From assembly GCA_029706075.1 (NCBI GenBank), contig JAINUG010000070.1, positions 1,597,500-1,661,499 of the forward strand: DNA of 64,000 bases, in the 5' to 3' direction. The notes under the pieces were generated by a model. That model was not told where the DNA came from and made no database searches. It saw nothing but the letters and a program-made list of their open reading frames with translations. This document shows, piece by piece, positions 1 through 13,300 of the stretch (its first letter is position 1; each line of letters opens with the position of its first letter). The position numbers and the translations under genes are program-made. The DNA is from Aldrovandia affinis. Its lineage: Eukaryota; Chordata; Actinopteri; Notacanthiformes; Halosauridae.

Positions 1-3000
1 GCAAGAGATACATCACAGAGAGTGACATGCAGCTGATTCTGGATCTACACAACAAGCTGAGGGGTCAGGTTTATCCGCAAGCCTCAAACATGGAGTACAT
101 GGTAAGAATACGCCAAAATAAGATTGAAAATCACACGGGGCCTTTTCATTCTCACAGGTGCGAAGAACGTGAAATTGAATGTTTGTGAAGAGGACTTGCA
201 CACCGTTTATATGAGAGGGAACTGCCCAAAAAAGGCAACGTTCGAGTAAATGATGGATTCTTTTAATGGATGCAGTATAGTGAATCCGTTTGGGGATGCC
301 ATTGCTGGTGCCAGTGCATAGGCCTGGTCCTCCCCTTTCCAACAAGCTCTGGCCCTCGGTTTTACAGCTTGAATTTACTGAAGCAATTACAATGACGAAT
401 TAAGTATCTTGCACAAAACTAAAACAATGGTGCCCCAGCTCTGTAATTTCAACCTGCATCCTCCCAAATTTAATTTCACCACAAGCATGACAGCCTTGTA
501 CACCTATTACCTTTGTGGTTTTCCTCCAATCTTAACATTTTCAATTCAATCAGAGTATAAGTGCCAGGCCTCACGAATATGCATGACCACCCATCTTAAA
601 TCATTCCACGTACTCTGCATAACCTTTCATTGAATAAAATGAGAATTTATCTAATGGAGATTGCGTGCGGTTCGAGTAGAAAACAACAGCAAAGCTGATT
701 CCGCTCATGCATATTGGGAGAATGGTTTTGCCGCAACAACAGAGATCAAAAAGATGTGTGAAATTCACTCACGACAGATGACATTTTATTTTATACCAAT
801 ACTAGCAACAGTGTTGCATGGAATAGCCAACAGTGTCTTTATGACACTTGTGGGGGCATTCAATCTAACAGGTACGGTGCTTTTTCCTTAGCTCCGGGTA
901 AGAAATTTAAGCAAGGCTTGCATTTAAAAGAAAGTCTTATGCCTCCTCACAAGTTTGGTGGAGAAAAATCAATGCTTGTTTGAAAAGTTTTTTGTGTTCA
1001 AAGTCAATGCTCCCCTGTGGATAAATTGCACAACTCCCAAGTCAGGATGCACTCCCAGAGTAAATGGAACCAATTTATGTATGTATTTATTTATTTGTAT
1101 TTTATTATTTTTGCAAGTGTACATGAAGGGGCAGGTGGACTGCAGAGGTATGGTATTATATAGTGGTGTTGAACTGTGACTTGCACAGCGGCACTGAGGC
1201 GTCTGTTACAGTTCCAGTGTAAACATCTTTCATGTGAAAACTGCTTCGGCGGCAAAGGTACACTGAGGGACGGATGCCCATAAGAAGCCTATGGAAAGGT
1301 ATGCAACTAGAGAGCCGGAATGGAGGAGAGAGGAAAAAGATAGGGTCATTTCAGGATATGTGTGGCCTGGCAGAGCAGTTATTCCTCTATCTATTATTTG
1401 TGCAAACACGGGGTTCAGCAGTGTGGACAGCGCTCTCGGCTGTCAGGAGTCGGATATTGCGTGGCTGCAGTGAAAGTAAGATCTACCTACCTCCTCCCAC
1501 GTTTCATCTATAAGCAAAGTGACAGAATTCACATGAGCATAAAATGTGATAGAAACCCTGTCTTATCAAGTTATAAATCATCCGAGGAAAGAAAAAAAGA
1601 AAAGTTATTTCTTTTTATTAATTCTTATTATCCTCTCTCCTGGTGCCCAGTTTGGAATTTTGCAACCCATTCTTGCAGAAGAGAGACTTTCAATTGCAGG
1701 ACTTTGAAAAGTAAGACTCTGCGCCTTGGCTCTTCGCCATGGTGGAAGACCACACACATTTTTACACACAAACCTCTGGCACAGCTAAGCTTCTCATTTG
1801 CCCCATCGAACACGCCCCCCCCTCCCCCCACACACACACACAAACTTTTGACCTGGGCTTAAAACCACTCTGCGGGGCATGTCAATTTGGGACACAGACA
1901 ACCCCCCCCAGACCCCCAGACAACATCAAATATAGGCCTGGGGCCAGTCAAAAAATCCACTCCCACCTCTCCCCACAACACACCCCACTCCACACAAGCC
2001 CACACTCTTAGATTCACTGTACCCCAGTGGCCGTGTCCTGTTTCATGAAACAGTCAATCACTGTAGATCAGGAACCTTTTCCCCAATGACCTGTACAACA
2101 TGCCTTCCACATCAAGGAACAACTTTAAAAAATGGATTTTCCCAAATTCTTTCCAATTTGGTGGCCAATTATGCCCTCATCTAAGTCAACTATCCCTCCT
2201 TTGTGCCGCCTCAACTCTGGGACCAACAGTGACAAAGACGCCTCCTCCGAGACGGAACTCACAAAGCCGTCGACTGTAAGTCCGAACCCAGCCTGCACTT
2301 ACAACAAGTGCCTTTACCGGTTGCACCCCCATGTATATTTTTTATACATTTAAAAAACATATTTTGGAAGGTCTCTAAGGTGGTGTGTTTAGATATAGCA
2401 TTAGTCCTTGGTGATGTTCCCTCCATGGTCATTGAGTCCAGTCCGGACCGGGTCAGTGCGGATCACGGTCCTTAGTCCCATGGGGCGATACACAATTGGC
2501 CAAAGGTCCACCCACAGGAAAAAGGCAAAAGTTCTGAGGCTTTTTCCACCTCATCGCTCAATAGCGCCACCTCTGGTCGATCGGGCCTCCTGCTCTCTGA
2601 GAAAGAAAAAAAAAGGTGGTTGACTGCATGCTTGGAGGACGTCACGTGCTGGTGTGTGCCCTTCAAAACTGATGGAACACATTGCAGCCCTGCGTATGGG
2701 GCAGGCCTACAGATACCATTGGGTATCCCATGTGTGTGAGAAAAGTTCAAGTAGCTCATAAAAGGCTGCTTAAAAAAAAGAATTTGGATTCCATTACGGC
2801 CAGCGGTGTTTTCCACACCGCCCCCACTGTTGCTGTGCGACCTTCTCCCCGCTACGCGATGTCCCAGCTTGGTGTGATTTCTTTTCTGTTGCTTGGCAAT
2901 TCCTACCCTACATAGACAGAGGTCCAACCAGCGTTCCCCTGACCAATCCAAATTGTCACATAATTTGCCTGACATGGATGCGACGCGCAACAATTGCCTC

Positions 3001-3703
3001 TATCGCAAACGAGTTGAGCCATGTACACCACCAGCACATCTCCCGCATGAAGCCTCCGCGCTGGGTTCAGTCTCTCGGTCATTGAAAGTGACAAAGGAAA
3101 TTCCAATTCAAGACGCTTGTTGACTCAGATACAAAACGGGCGGGTGCAAGCTTTTGAAGTTGCGGTGTCACGCCACGGTGGGGGATGGTTCTTGACGTGA
3201 AGCCAGAGTGACTGAATTCTGTACGACTGCTCAAGCAAACACACAGTGCAGTGCTTTCCTGGAGCCAATGCTGTGCGCTTTGTGCTAAATTAGCATATTT
3301 CAGCAAATCCAGGGAGACTTCCATAGCAGGTATTTCATATTTGACCTGTCATCCATTTATACAGCTGAATATTTTCTCAAGATTTGTTAAGGGTTTTCAA
3401 CAGCAGTGGCTTGATTGGGATTTGAAACTGCAGCTCCTCAACCACTGTACATGCACATAAAATGCACATCGCTAATATGGATTATTTTAAAATGTAATTA
3501 AAGTTGAGGGCCAAATTCATTCTCACTGCAATTGATTCACTGTAGCTTGTCAGCAACAAATTTGAGCAAATGTCACATTTATTGATGTTTCTTATGTATC
3601 ACCATACATCATAAATAAAATTAATTTAAAATACTTTTTGTGAGAAGAAGAGAATTCACTAAATGCCTGAAGTACAAAGAGCAGAAACACACAAACATAT
3701 GAA

Positions 3704-3738
<35 letters not shown>

Positions 3739-6700
3739 GAAAACACACACGTACACACACACAAACACATACAAACACACCCACCCACACATACACACAC
3801 ACGCACACTCACTCACGCACGTGCACACACAGACACACAGACTGACATTGGTTATTACACTGTAGCAGAAGAGGTAAAGCAAAAATGTCCTTATCATATT
3901 TCATGTATTTGGACTGAAACCCCATTGGATTTAATCCGTTGTGCTGTGACGTGGTGTGACTTGCTAATACAGATGTCCGTTCTTCTAGGGACAGGCGCTG
4001 CTGAGCAGACCTGCTGTTGGAACACTGGCTGAGGTCAGGGAAGGGAAAGGAGCTTTGACAGCAGAGTAACACTGACATCCAAGAATTCCACAACCCCTCA
4101 GATTCTAGGCCGCCAAAAATTCCACACAAGTTCAAGGTCGCGCAAAAACACACATACGCACAAAAAGAACAGCGGAAAGAAAGAAAGAAAGAAAGAAAGA
4201 AAAAAACTGGAGCTGTAGAAATGTGCTCTTTCTTGTCTTTCATTGAATGCTAGTGGCCTTAGTAAACCCCACAAAAGGGACTGTATACCCAATACTCTGA
4301 TACTTTTGGAATCAATTCCCACGGGCTGGTGAAACAGTGGTTTTTGTGTGGGAGGTATGGTGTAGGAGATCACCTTCTCCTTAAACTCTCTGTCTGGTAG
4401 AATACTTTCAGGAGGGGAAGGGAAATCACAGAGGCTGCCTTTGTTTTCAGCTCTAATGTGGCCAGATGACCGAAACAAAACACACACACACACACACACA
4501 CAAAAAGTGGAAATGAGGTGTTTAAACGAAGCGAGCAGTGACTTTGGAAAAGATTTTCACCCAAGAGAAAATCTGCACTTTTCTGGACAGCTAATGGGCT
4601 CTGCACTATCAGCACTTCAGTACTTTTTAAGTATATATTTTGTTTTTTAATGTTGTTAGACAGTAAGCTGGATAATGCTTTATCATTAAGGTAACTTGAC
4701 ACTGTACTGTTTCAAATATATATACTTTTATACACAAACACACGTAAACACACATATACACACACAATATGTATGCATGCACTCACATACAAAGAGAGAA
4801 AAATATGCACTGAACACATACACACATAACATGAACATGCATACGTACGATGACACAAATACATGGTAAATACATACACAACGGTTCATAATTGTTTACT
4901 AAAGGAAAGTTACTGTCAATTGTGTAAGTCCCTCTAGGATAAATAAATGAATAATATAATGCAATATATCTAATATATACATGTACTATATTACAATATG
5001 CCTTTGTAAAATACCTTTTTAAAGCAATTGTAGGTTGCAGACACAGTAGTTGATAGCATCCTTGAGTCTGACTGAACTTTAACTGGAGGGTGACCCCTTA
5101 GCGAAGGTAGGACAGGAGCCAAGTGGAGTGGAATGCTCTGGAGACACATGGAACACATTAGAGTGGGGGCAGCCCAGCGCCCGTTTGCATTCTGCCCAAA
5201 TAACCTCCTTCTCCAGGGAAAATTAGGCAGAACCCTTCGCAGAGGAGGAGCACACTGGTTCCATTCTTTCAAGCAAGAGCGATTTCACAGCAGCGAGTAC
5301 GGAGCAGCAGAAAAAAATCCTCCTAGTGCGTGTTCGACTATTATGATTCTGGAATAAGTGATGTGCAAACGGACTAGTGGTTTGAACTCAATGTGAACCC
5401 ATGGGTTGGTTTTTATTGGTTCAGATTGGCTTAATCTTAACTGCCCTGAATTATTGAGCAACCCAGAAAGTCGTTCTGCAACCAAATACATAACAAAGAA
5501 TATTTGTTTATTCATAAAAGTTCAGTACCTAGAAATGCTTTGCAAGAACGTTTCTTGTTTATTTACCTTGATAATATGATATTATCAGCAGCAGCCAATA
5601 GAACAATAGGCTTTAGGACCAGAGAGATTGGAGGTGATGCAGTTACTGCAGTGGAGTGAGATGCAAATTAATGTAGTGATGTACACTGAAAGCCCACATA
5701 AATGTGTTTCCTGTTCATAGAAGCTCGGCACCTAGAAATGTTTTGATTGAACATTTTCCCATTTGGCATATCTAGCCAGGTTTCATGCCCAATCCGTATA
5801 AAATTCATTAAAAAAGAGAATATTTAACTGTTCATTATTACCATGATAATATTATCATATTATCATATTACAGCAACTGTGAACAACATAGAGATTATTT
5901 GAAACATTGGTCTGTACACAGTGAGTAGTCTTGATTACCAGCAGTTTACACATGGCTGAAGACAACCATATGCTTTTATGAGATAATTATGCACAGGTTG
6001 CATTGCTTGTTACAAATCTGTCCCAGGCCTCCTGTGCTCTGATTGAGCGGGAAAATCATCTGCTACATTTGTGCACACATTATCTCAGGTCTGTGCAGTC
6101 ACCAGTCGTCACCAGACACATTCTCAGGTCTAACACATGACTTTGTGAGGTGTTTAAAACATATATTAAAGCCGTTGCTGTGTATAATGTCTTTGTTAAT
6201 AGTTTTTCATGCAAGTGTAATAATAATAATACAATTATGATGATGATGATGATGACTATTATTATTATTACTTTATTTGTATAGCACCATTTATACATTG
6301 CAGTTCAAAGTGCTTTATAAGATAAAAGCAGAAATATAAACAGGAAGGTTTCATTCATAAGAGAAATAAAGCACAGAGACTTTAAACCACCCTAAATGAT
6401 GAAACACTGACTGCCTCACATATAATGGTTCACCTTCATCCATTCAGTATGATTATCTCTCCAGTTATGTAATGAGGGGTTTGTGGATGTGCAGGGCAAG
6501 AATGTGCAGAGACGGCTCAAAGGGGCTGTGTTTTTACCGGTATGCTGCAGGTGTGGGACCCAGAGCTGGAGCGGAGCGCAGAGTCGTGGGCACACACCTG
6601 TCTGTGGGAGCACGGACCTGCCAGCATGCTATCACAAATAGGACAGAACCTGGGTGCTCACTGGGGCAGGTATTATGCTTCTTCTTCTTCTTATTATTAT

Positions 6701-9700
6701 TATTATTATTGTTATTGTCATTATGTTTCTAGTTATTATGATTAATATTCTTATTGTTTTTGCTATTGTTGATGTTTTGTTCTTGTTTTTGTTCTTGTTA
6801 TTAGTAGTTCAACTGTGATTATGATATGATATTTATCTTCTTCGTCATCTTATTATTATTATTATTATTATTGTTATTATTATTATCTGTTTATTTATTT
6901 ATTTGACAGATGACTTTATCTTAAAAATAGCTGTGCATAATACAAATGTCACATAAACAATTAGGTGAGGTGATGGTAGGTGGTACTAGACGGATGGTGA
7001 GAGACCATGAGTTCACTCAACAATGAGTTCACTCAACAATGTGCAGCCAACAAGGTCATAGTAGCAATCAATAGAATAATAGGGTTTATGACCAAAAAGA
7101 CTGAAGGTGATGCAGACTTAACTCAGTTACCGGAGTGAGATGCAAATGAATGTAGTGATAAACACTGAAAGCCCACATAAATGTGCTTCCTGTTTCAGAG
7201 ATCGCCCACCTACGTTTCATGTTCAGGCCTGGTATGACGAAGTGAGAGACTTCTCGTATCCCTACCCACAAGAGTGTGACCCCTACTGTCCCTATCGCTG
7301 CCATGGGCCAGTGTGCAGTCACTACACGCAGGTAAACACACAGTCTGAAGCCCAACATGTGCCCAATCTGGCGCCCAATGTATGCCCCTTTCCGACAGCG
7401 TGGACAAAAAATAGTGTCCGTTGGCTAAAATCGGGGTCCACACGCTGTGCCATGCACTTCTCAAATTTTGAAACAATGTGTAGGGCGCTGCGAAAGCCAC
7501 AGTCAGATACATTGCGTGACTGGCAAGATGACTGGTTGACTAGCAAGATGGGGGAGGTGTTTCCGGTAGTTTACTTTGCTTCCTTCATAAACTGTCTATA
7601 GCGCCTCCTATTGTCTTGCAGTGTAACAACACACTCCGCTCTTTGGAGCGCATGAACCACGAAGGACCTGACGTTTACAGAGACTGGGCTCGCCATTTAT
7701 GAAGGCGAACACTGTGGATTCTGGATCAGGCATAAATCGGGCTTGACTCCCTCCGTTTACAGCTGCACACATCTGACTCGTTATCATGATAGAACTGTTA
7801 TGTTTGTCACCCTAATGTATCTTTTATGCATTTCTCAGGTTGTTTTGTGCAATGAACATACCTCTTGGAACTCATAAAGTTCCAGTTTCACATACAAAAG
7901 GTACACCAGTTTTTGTACGTGAAAAGGTCAGCTTGCAGATCTTTGATGCTGGAAAAATGATGAGTGAATCTTCATTAAAGGGAAATCCCACAATCAGTGG
8001 GATTCAGTGGGCACCATCCAAACACACTAGATACATTTATTCCATGGAAAACTTATGAAATGCACGACATATACATTCTTGTGTTTGTGTCTGCGTGCAT
8101 GTTTGTGCGTCAGAGAGCGAGAGAGAGAGAGAAAGAGAGAGAGATCTACAGAGATGTGCATTCTGATTCCATGTTTGTGAATATTTTTTTCTGCTGTTTA
8201 CAGAAAATACAACTACAAATACAACTACTTTGTAGGTTGAATGAGCACTAAGCATTGATAGCGTTCTCATGTTCCTTGTAGTGTGATTGGCTTGGGGGTT
8301 GGCTGAAAAAATGCACCCGTATTCCTTCAATCGCACCCCAAAGTAAGTGAGCATCATGTCTTTGCAGCTTGTCTGGGCCACCAGCAGCCGAATCGGCTGT
8401 GCCATCAACGTGTGCTACAACATGAACGTCTGGGGCATGATTTGGGCCAAAGCTGTCTACTTGGTGTGCAATTACTCCCCTCCGTAAGCAAACTTTTCAT
8501 TCCATCCCTATAATAATAATAATAATAATAATTACTTTTTAAAAGTCACAGCTCCCCTGTATTTCAGACATAGTTTATCTAATTTATTCTGAATATCTGA
8601 TAAATACAAAACAAAATTAAGTGACAGTTCATGGTATGCATGGACCAAACCTAGACTGGAATTAATTGTATCTAACTGTATTGTGGTGTGGCGCTAACCT
8701 AGAATTTAAGAATTTAAACAAAGCACTGCATTTTCTCTCTTTAATTATACAACTTGGTTCTATTTTACGGAATGTTGGGCTAATAATATACAGAAGGTAG
8801 CTTGCTGACATTTGTTATTCAAAGCTGTCACTCAAAGGATGAATTTCAGCACTGACTGAGTCTGACTTGAGTTTGCTTGTTTGTTTTTCTTAATTTTGGG
8901 AATGTATAGGGGGAACTGGTGGGGGCACGCCCCATACAAACATGGCAGCCCCTGCTCTGCCTTGCCCCCCAGCTACGGAGGGAGCTGCAGGGACAATTTG
9001 TGCTACAAAGGTATGTCTTCGTGGAAGAAATAATCCTACATTGATCATGTGACCTGCAAATTGTGTGGTTATCTAAGGCAAAAGTTCTCAAATATTTTTT
9101 TTGTCAAGGGAGATTGTAGGAAACAATTTGTTAATCTGTTGGTGTAGAATGTGGTGTGGAATGTTTATAAATAAACTAATATAAATAAAATAATTTTCTG
9201 CTAATTTATCTGGAAACATTCTACATCATCATATCTTCATACTTTTTGTGTCATGTGACCAAAGTACTGCTTTCTTTTGCAAGCTGAGCCTCAGCAATGA
9301 AGCAGCAACAGGGATTCTTCCCATGTTAAATTACATACGGGAAGGGGGACCATCGTTCATCTTATGGGCCTTTCCGATTTATTTGCAGATGATGGGACGG
9401 AAAGATACTACCACCCCGAAAGGGAGGAAACCAACTACATTGAGCCTGAAGCACCCAGGACCCCAGAACCTCGACCGAGGGCTTATGCCCCAACGTCGTC
9501 CCCCAATGACCATGGAGAGCGGAACGAGGTGGTGAGCACCAGACAGATGTGTAAGAACAACATTCTACATTTATATGATTATTTACACAAATGTATTTAT
9601 TAAGACAAACTGAGATACTCGTAGAATCTATGCCAAGGTGCATTGAAGCTGTTCTGGCAGCTCGTGGTGGCCCAACGCCCTATTGACACTTTATATTGGT

Positions 9701-10324
9701 GTTTCCTTTAATTTGGCATCAGCCATCCATTCATAATATATATATATTATACTGTATATAATATATATGGGACTGTGGGACTGCTTTGCCACTGCTGTTT
9801 ATGTTTTTCTTGACATCGCACACATCCCTCTGGCTGTCAGGGATGTTTTTGTTCTATTCTTACAGTCCTCCTCTCAGCTTGTGTTTACTTTGGGGGTTCT
9901 GGGACCTTGCAGGTTTTAAACGGCTTCCTGCAATGAGGGGTAGGGGGGGTGGGGGGGGAAAGCTGAAAGTTGAGATACCCTGGCAGTGACCAGGCGTGGG
10001 GGGGATTTGGGGGTTGGAGGAATCCCTCTGTTTATTCTAGAGCCTTTACTGGAGAATTGTTCCTGCATTTAAATGTTCACAACATGACATTCTGGAAGAT
10101 GGCTTAAAAATAATTCTGATGATGCCACTGCCATCTCCAGAACAACAGTCAAGCATATTTAAAATGGTCTATCCTTTCTCTCAGCCCAACAGGTGTCCTG
10201 TGAGGCCAAACTACGTGATAAGTGCAAAGGAACAACTTGTAACAGGTAACTAAACATATCTACAAGTGTTACAAGGTATCGATTACATTTTTGTATTAGG
10301 TTGAAAATTTGTCTCAGGTTTTTC

Positions 10325-10357
<33 letters not shown>

Positions 10358-13300
10358 GTGTGAGAAATGTAACTGCTTTTGGCTGAAACTATTGTTATTG
10401 TTACTGAATGTATGGTTTGTTTATTGTTGTAATGTTCAGGATTTTGACTGTTTTAAACCAACATTTTGTAAGATTAATAATTCATAAAGTGTGCATTAAA
10501 GAGGTTTATGACAGTACACTTCCTATACAATGTGAAAGGTAATACAGATACATGAATCATTGCAGATACAAGATACTGTTGTTGAGGAGTCACAGTGATT
10601 TTTGCCTGCTCATATTTACAACATAAGAATACATAATCATGAGCCCATTCAACCCATCTGGGCTTGTCACTTAAATACAGTCTAGAGCAGGGTTCCTCGA
10701 ATCTGGCCCACAAATCCAAATTTGGTCCTGGTTTTCCTTTCTCTCAGGTAGTTAATTGAACAATTAATGCAATTGATTGGCCAGAGTGTCTTCACACCTG
10801 ACTCCCAGGAAAAGGAAGGGTGGAAAAACAGCAGTGCTTGTGCCACAAAGACCATGATTTGAGTAACCCTGGTCTAGAGAGTATCCTACAGTCTGGAGAC
10901 ATTTACTGTGCATCCAGGTTTTATGACAGAAATCTTTGTTACGTTCATTGTTTTATAGATGAACACTGTTGTTTATTTCATGTGTAGCTTGTTTTTCCTC
11001 ACAGATATGAGTGCCCAGCTGGCTGCTTACAGGGCAACGGAAAAGTAATAGGAAGTGGATATTATGACATGGTAAGCCCATCCAAAGCCCCACATATATC
11101 ATTTTAAATGTGCAGCCAATGTCTTTTTAGTACCTATCAATGAGTCAGCAGTAGCTTTCAGGTGACCGGTGAATACCTTAGGATGTATCTGTATTGGCAT
11201 TGCTGTCTCTCTAGATAAAGCTGTGTTCACACTGACAATAGGGTATCCTTTAAATTGACACATAGGTATGCATTGTTGGTTTGATGTAGGCATGTTTTCT
11301 ATTCGCTAGTACATTAGTGTTACCTAACTAGCTACGTTTCATATGGAAAACATATGCTGTTTTTTTACATGGTAAAATTTTAAATACATGTATTTTCACA
11401 AAAACACGAGATTGTAGTATACCGCTATGGTCACAGTAATTATACTGAGCTATAACAATATTGAGCTAGCCTCATAGGCTTACTGAGGTAAATTAGTATT
11501 TTCACTAACCTGTCAAATCCTATAGCTATTTGGCCTAATATTTTTTGTTAGGTAAATAAATGCACATATTTCATTACTAAACTGAACTTGCTCTCCATGA
11601 GCTGTCTTTTAATATATATATTTTTCTGAATAAACTGCTCCAGGTGAATGCTCACAGCAGCATCCATCTTGTTTAAAAATACAAACAACTTAAAGCCCAC
11701 CCACTGAATTCCAGCGCTCTAAACTGTCTCCTATTGGCTGATGCATTAGTACATCAGAGGGTACTCCATCAAATGTTAAACTCTGGTGAATTTTTTAATG
11801 GAAAATGGAATGTTGTTTCAACGCAGTGACTTGTGTTGGTCTCCTTGGTGTGCCAACGCACTATTTCATTCATTTAATTAATTGAAAACAATGTCAGAAG
11901 GGAGTTTTTTTTATGCATACTTTATTGTCAGTGTGAACCCAGCCTAAGGCTGTTATATTTGTATAAACTGATCAGGGAGGTATGGACGAGGTCATTGAAA
12001 TGACCTCCATATCCTTGGTAATGGAGTATCTTTCATATCCCCCCCCCCCACAGCAATCCAGTATTTGTGGGGCCGGTTTACATGCAGGGATTGTGGACAA
12101 TGAGGGAGGCTGGCTGGATATCACAAGAGTTGGGAGAAAGGAACACTTCACAAAATCCAACAAAAATGGGGTGGAGACTCTGGGGTGAGGACAAGTTCCC
12201 CTCTTTTATGCTGCACAGTATCTAATGTCATATGAAAGAAACAATCATAACAAATGCCCTTAAACTCCATGATATGCACTTGATATCATGACTGCAGTAT
12301 GTCAGGGTTTTATGTGTTTGAGTGTAAAAGGTACAGTATTGCACAGCCAGCCCTGTGATTAGTGTGTAGTTGATGTTAATTTCTGTAAATTTGATGCATA
12401 ATTTAAACCCAGTAAGTTTGATTGTGTTGCCTACAACTCCTGCCTACAACATTACAACATACTGTGGTTCTGTGTGGCTCAGTAGGTAGAGCATGGTGTT
12501 GGCAACGCTTAGGTTGTGAGTTCGATTCCCATTGGGGCCACATATACTGAAAAATGTATGCATTCATTACTGTAAGTCGCTTCGGATAAAAGCGTCTGCT
12601 AAATGGCATATATTATTATTATTACATGTGCTAGACCAGGGGTGTCAGACTCCAGTCCTGGAGGACCACAGTGTCTACTGTTGTTGGCAGTGTTTTGAGT
12701 CATTGATTGGCTAAAGAGTCCACACACCTTGTTTTCAAGGCCTAAATTGGCTGCTGAGTGAAAGGAAACCATGTACACCTGCAGGTGCAGTTGCCCTCTG
12801 GGACCTGAGTTTGACACCCCTGTACAAGAAATTATACTCAGCTATGTTCAATGGCAGTTATTTGTTGCATGGTTTTAAATGAAATTTTCACTTTATTCCA
12901 CAGAAAAACACAAAGTGCAAATGCCTTCACTGTATCAAAAGTACCAGGTTAGTGTTATTCACAAGGTTTCTCAGCATCACATCCATTCTAATATACACTA
13001 CCGGTCAAAAGTTGTAGAACACCCCCATTTTTCCAGTTTTTACTGTAATTTTTGCAGTTCAAGTCCAGTGAATAAGCTGAAATGGTACAAAGGTAAGCGG
13101 TAAACTGACAGAGGTTAAAAAACCTCTCTTCACAGTTGAAACTGAGACTTCCTTACTTAGACCAGTGTTGAGCTGTGCTTGAAGTCCAGAGAATAACCTG
13201 AAATAACTTCCTGTCAGAGTTTCCTCTAGTTTCCAACTGCCTTTTGATGGTGTAGCTGTTGTCCTGTGGAAACTACTCACTGTCCAAAAAATGTACATTA

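Larger units (their letters stand above)
102..6550 (+). other. crispld1: Large CRISPLD1 intron
   Basis: Bounded by donor GT at 102 and acceptor AG at 6549-6550. Holds CA microsatellites (3685-3838, 4480-4502, 4730-4770), a GAAA tract (4176-4203), A/C-rich stretches near 1810-2000 and the decayed boundary copy at 5591-5740. No separate gene seen. Confidence 0.7.
1..9010 (+). other. crispld1: CAP/SCP domain exons of the CRISPLD1-like gene
   Basis: The first five exons encode the CAP (SCP/TAPS) domain. Visible landmarks are [83 protein letters not shown] and [18 protein letters not shown]. The CAP-family His and the surrounding C-SHYTQ motif are kept. In the cysteine-rich hinge the usual RPCSACPPSYGG reads [12 protein letters not shown], so one normally conserved cysteine is a leucine (codon TTG near 8970). 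The rest of the domain shows no stop or frameshift. Confidence 0.85.
10185..12947 (+). other. crispld1: First LCCL domain exons of the CRISPLD1-like gene
   Basis: Exons 10185-10245, 11005-11071, 12054-12184 and 12904-12947 encode [43 protein letters not shown] and LDITRVGRK, which fit the LCCL fold (paired cysteines, SSIC...HAG, D-x-GG). LCCL domains are found in extracellular proteins such as cochlin and bind lipopolysaccharide or glycans in some members. The last exon donor is taken as GT at 12948 because the phase then joins to the next exon as SKVPVKAISCE, matching the family. Confidence 0.85.

Noticed and set aside
13..345. 110-codon minus-strand ORF
   Set aside because: Overlaps the CRISPLD1 exon and intron in antisense, with no recognisable domain.
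3592..3897. Cys-Val-rich ORFs on the minus strand
   Set aside because: Direct translation of a CA microsatellite; the same applies near 30240-30540, 42960-43020 and 52580-53090.
12471..12545. tRNA gene
   Set aside because: Has A- and B-box-like strings but no convincing cloverleaf or acceptor stem, and it runs directly into a SINE tail with an ATT repeat.
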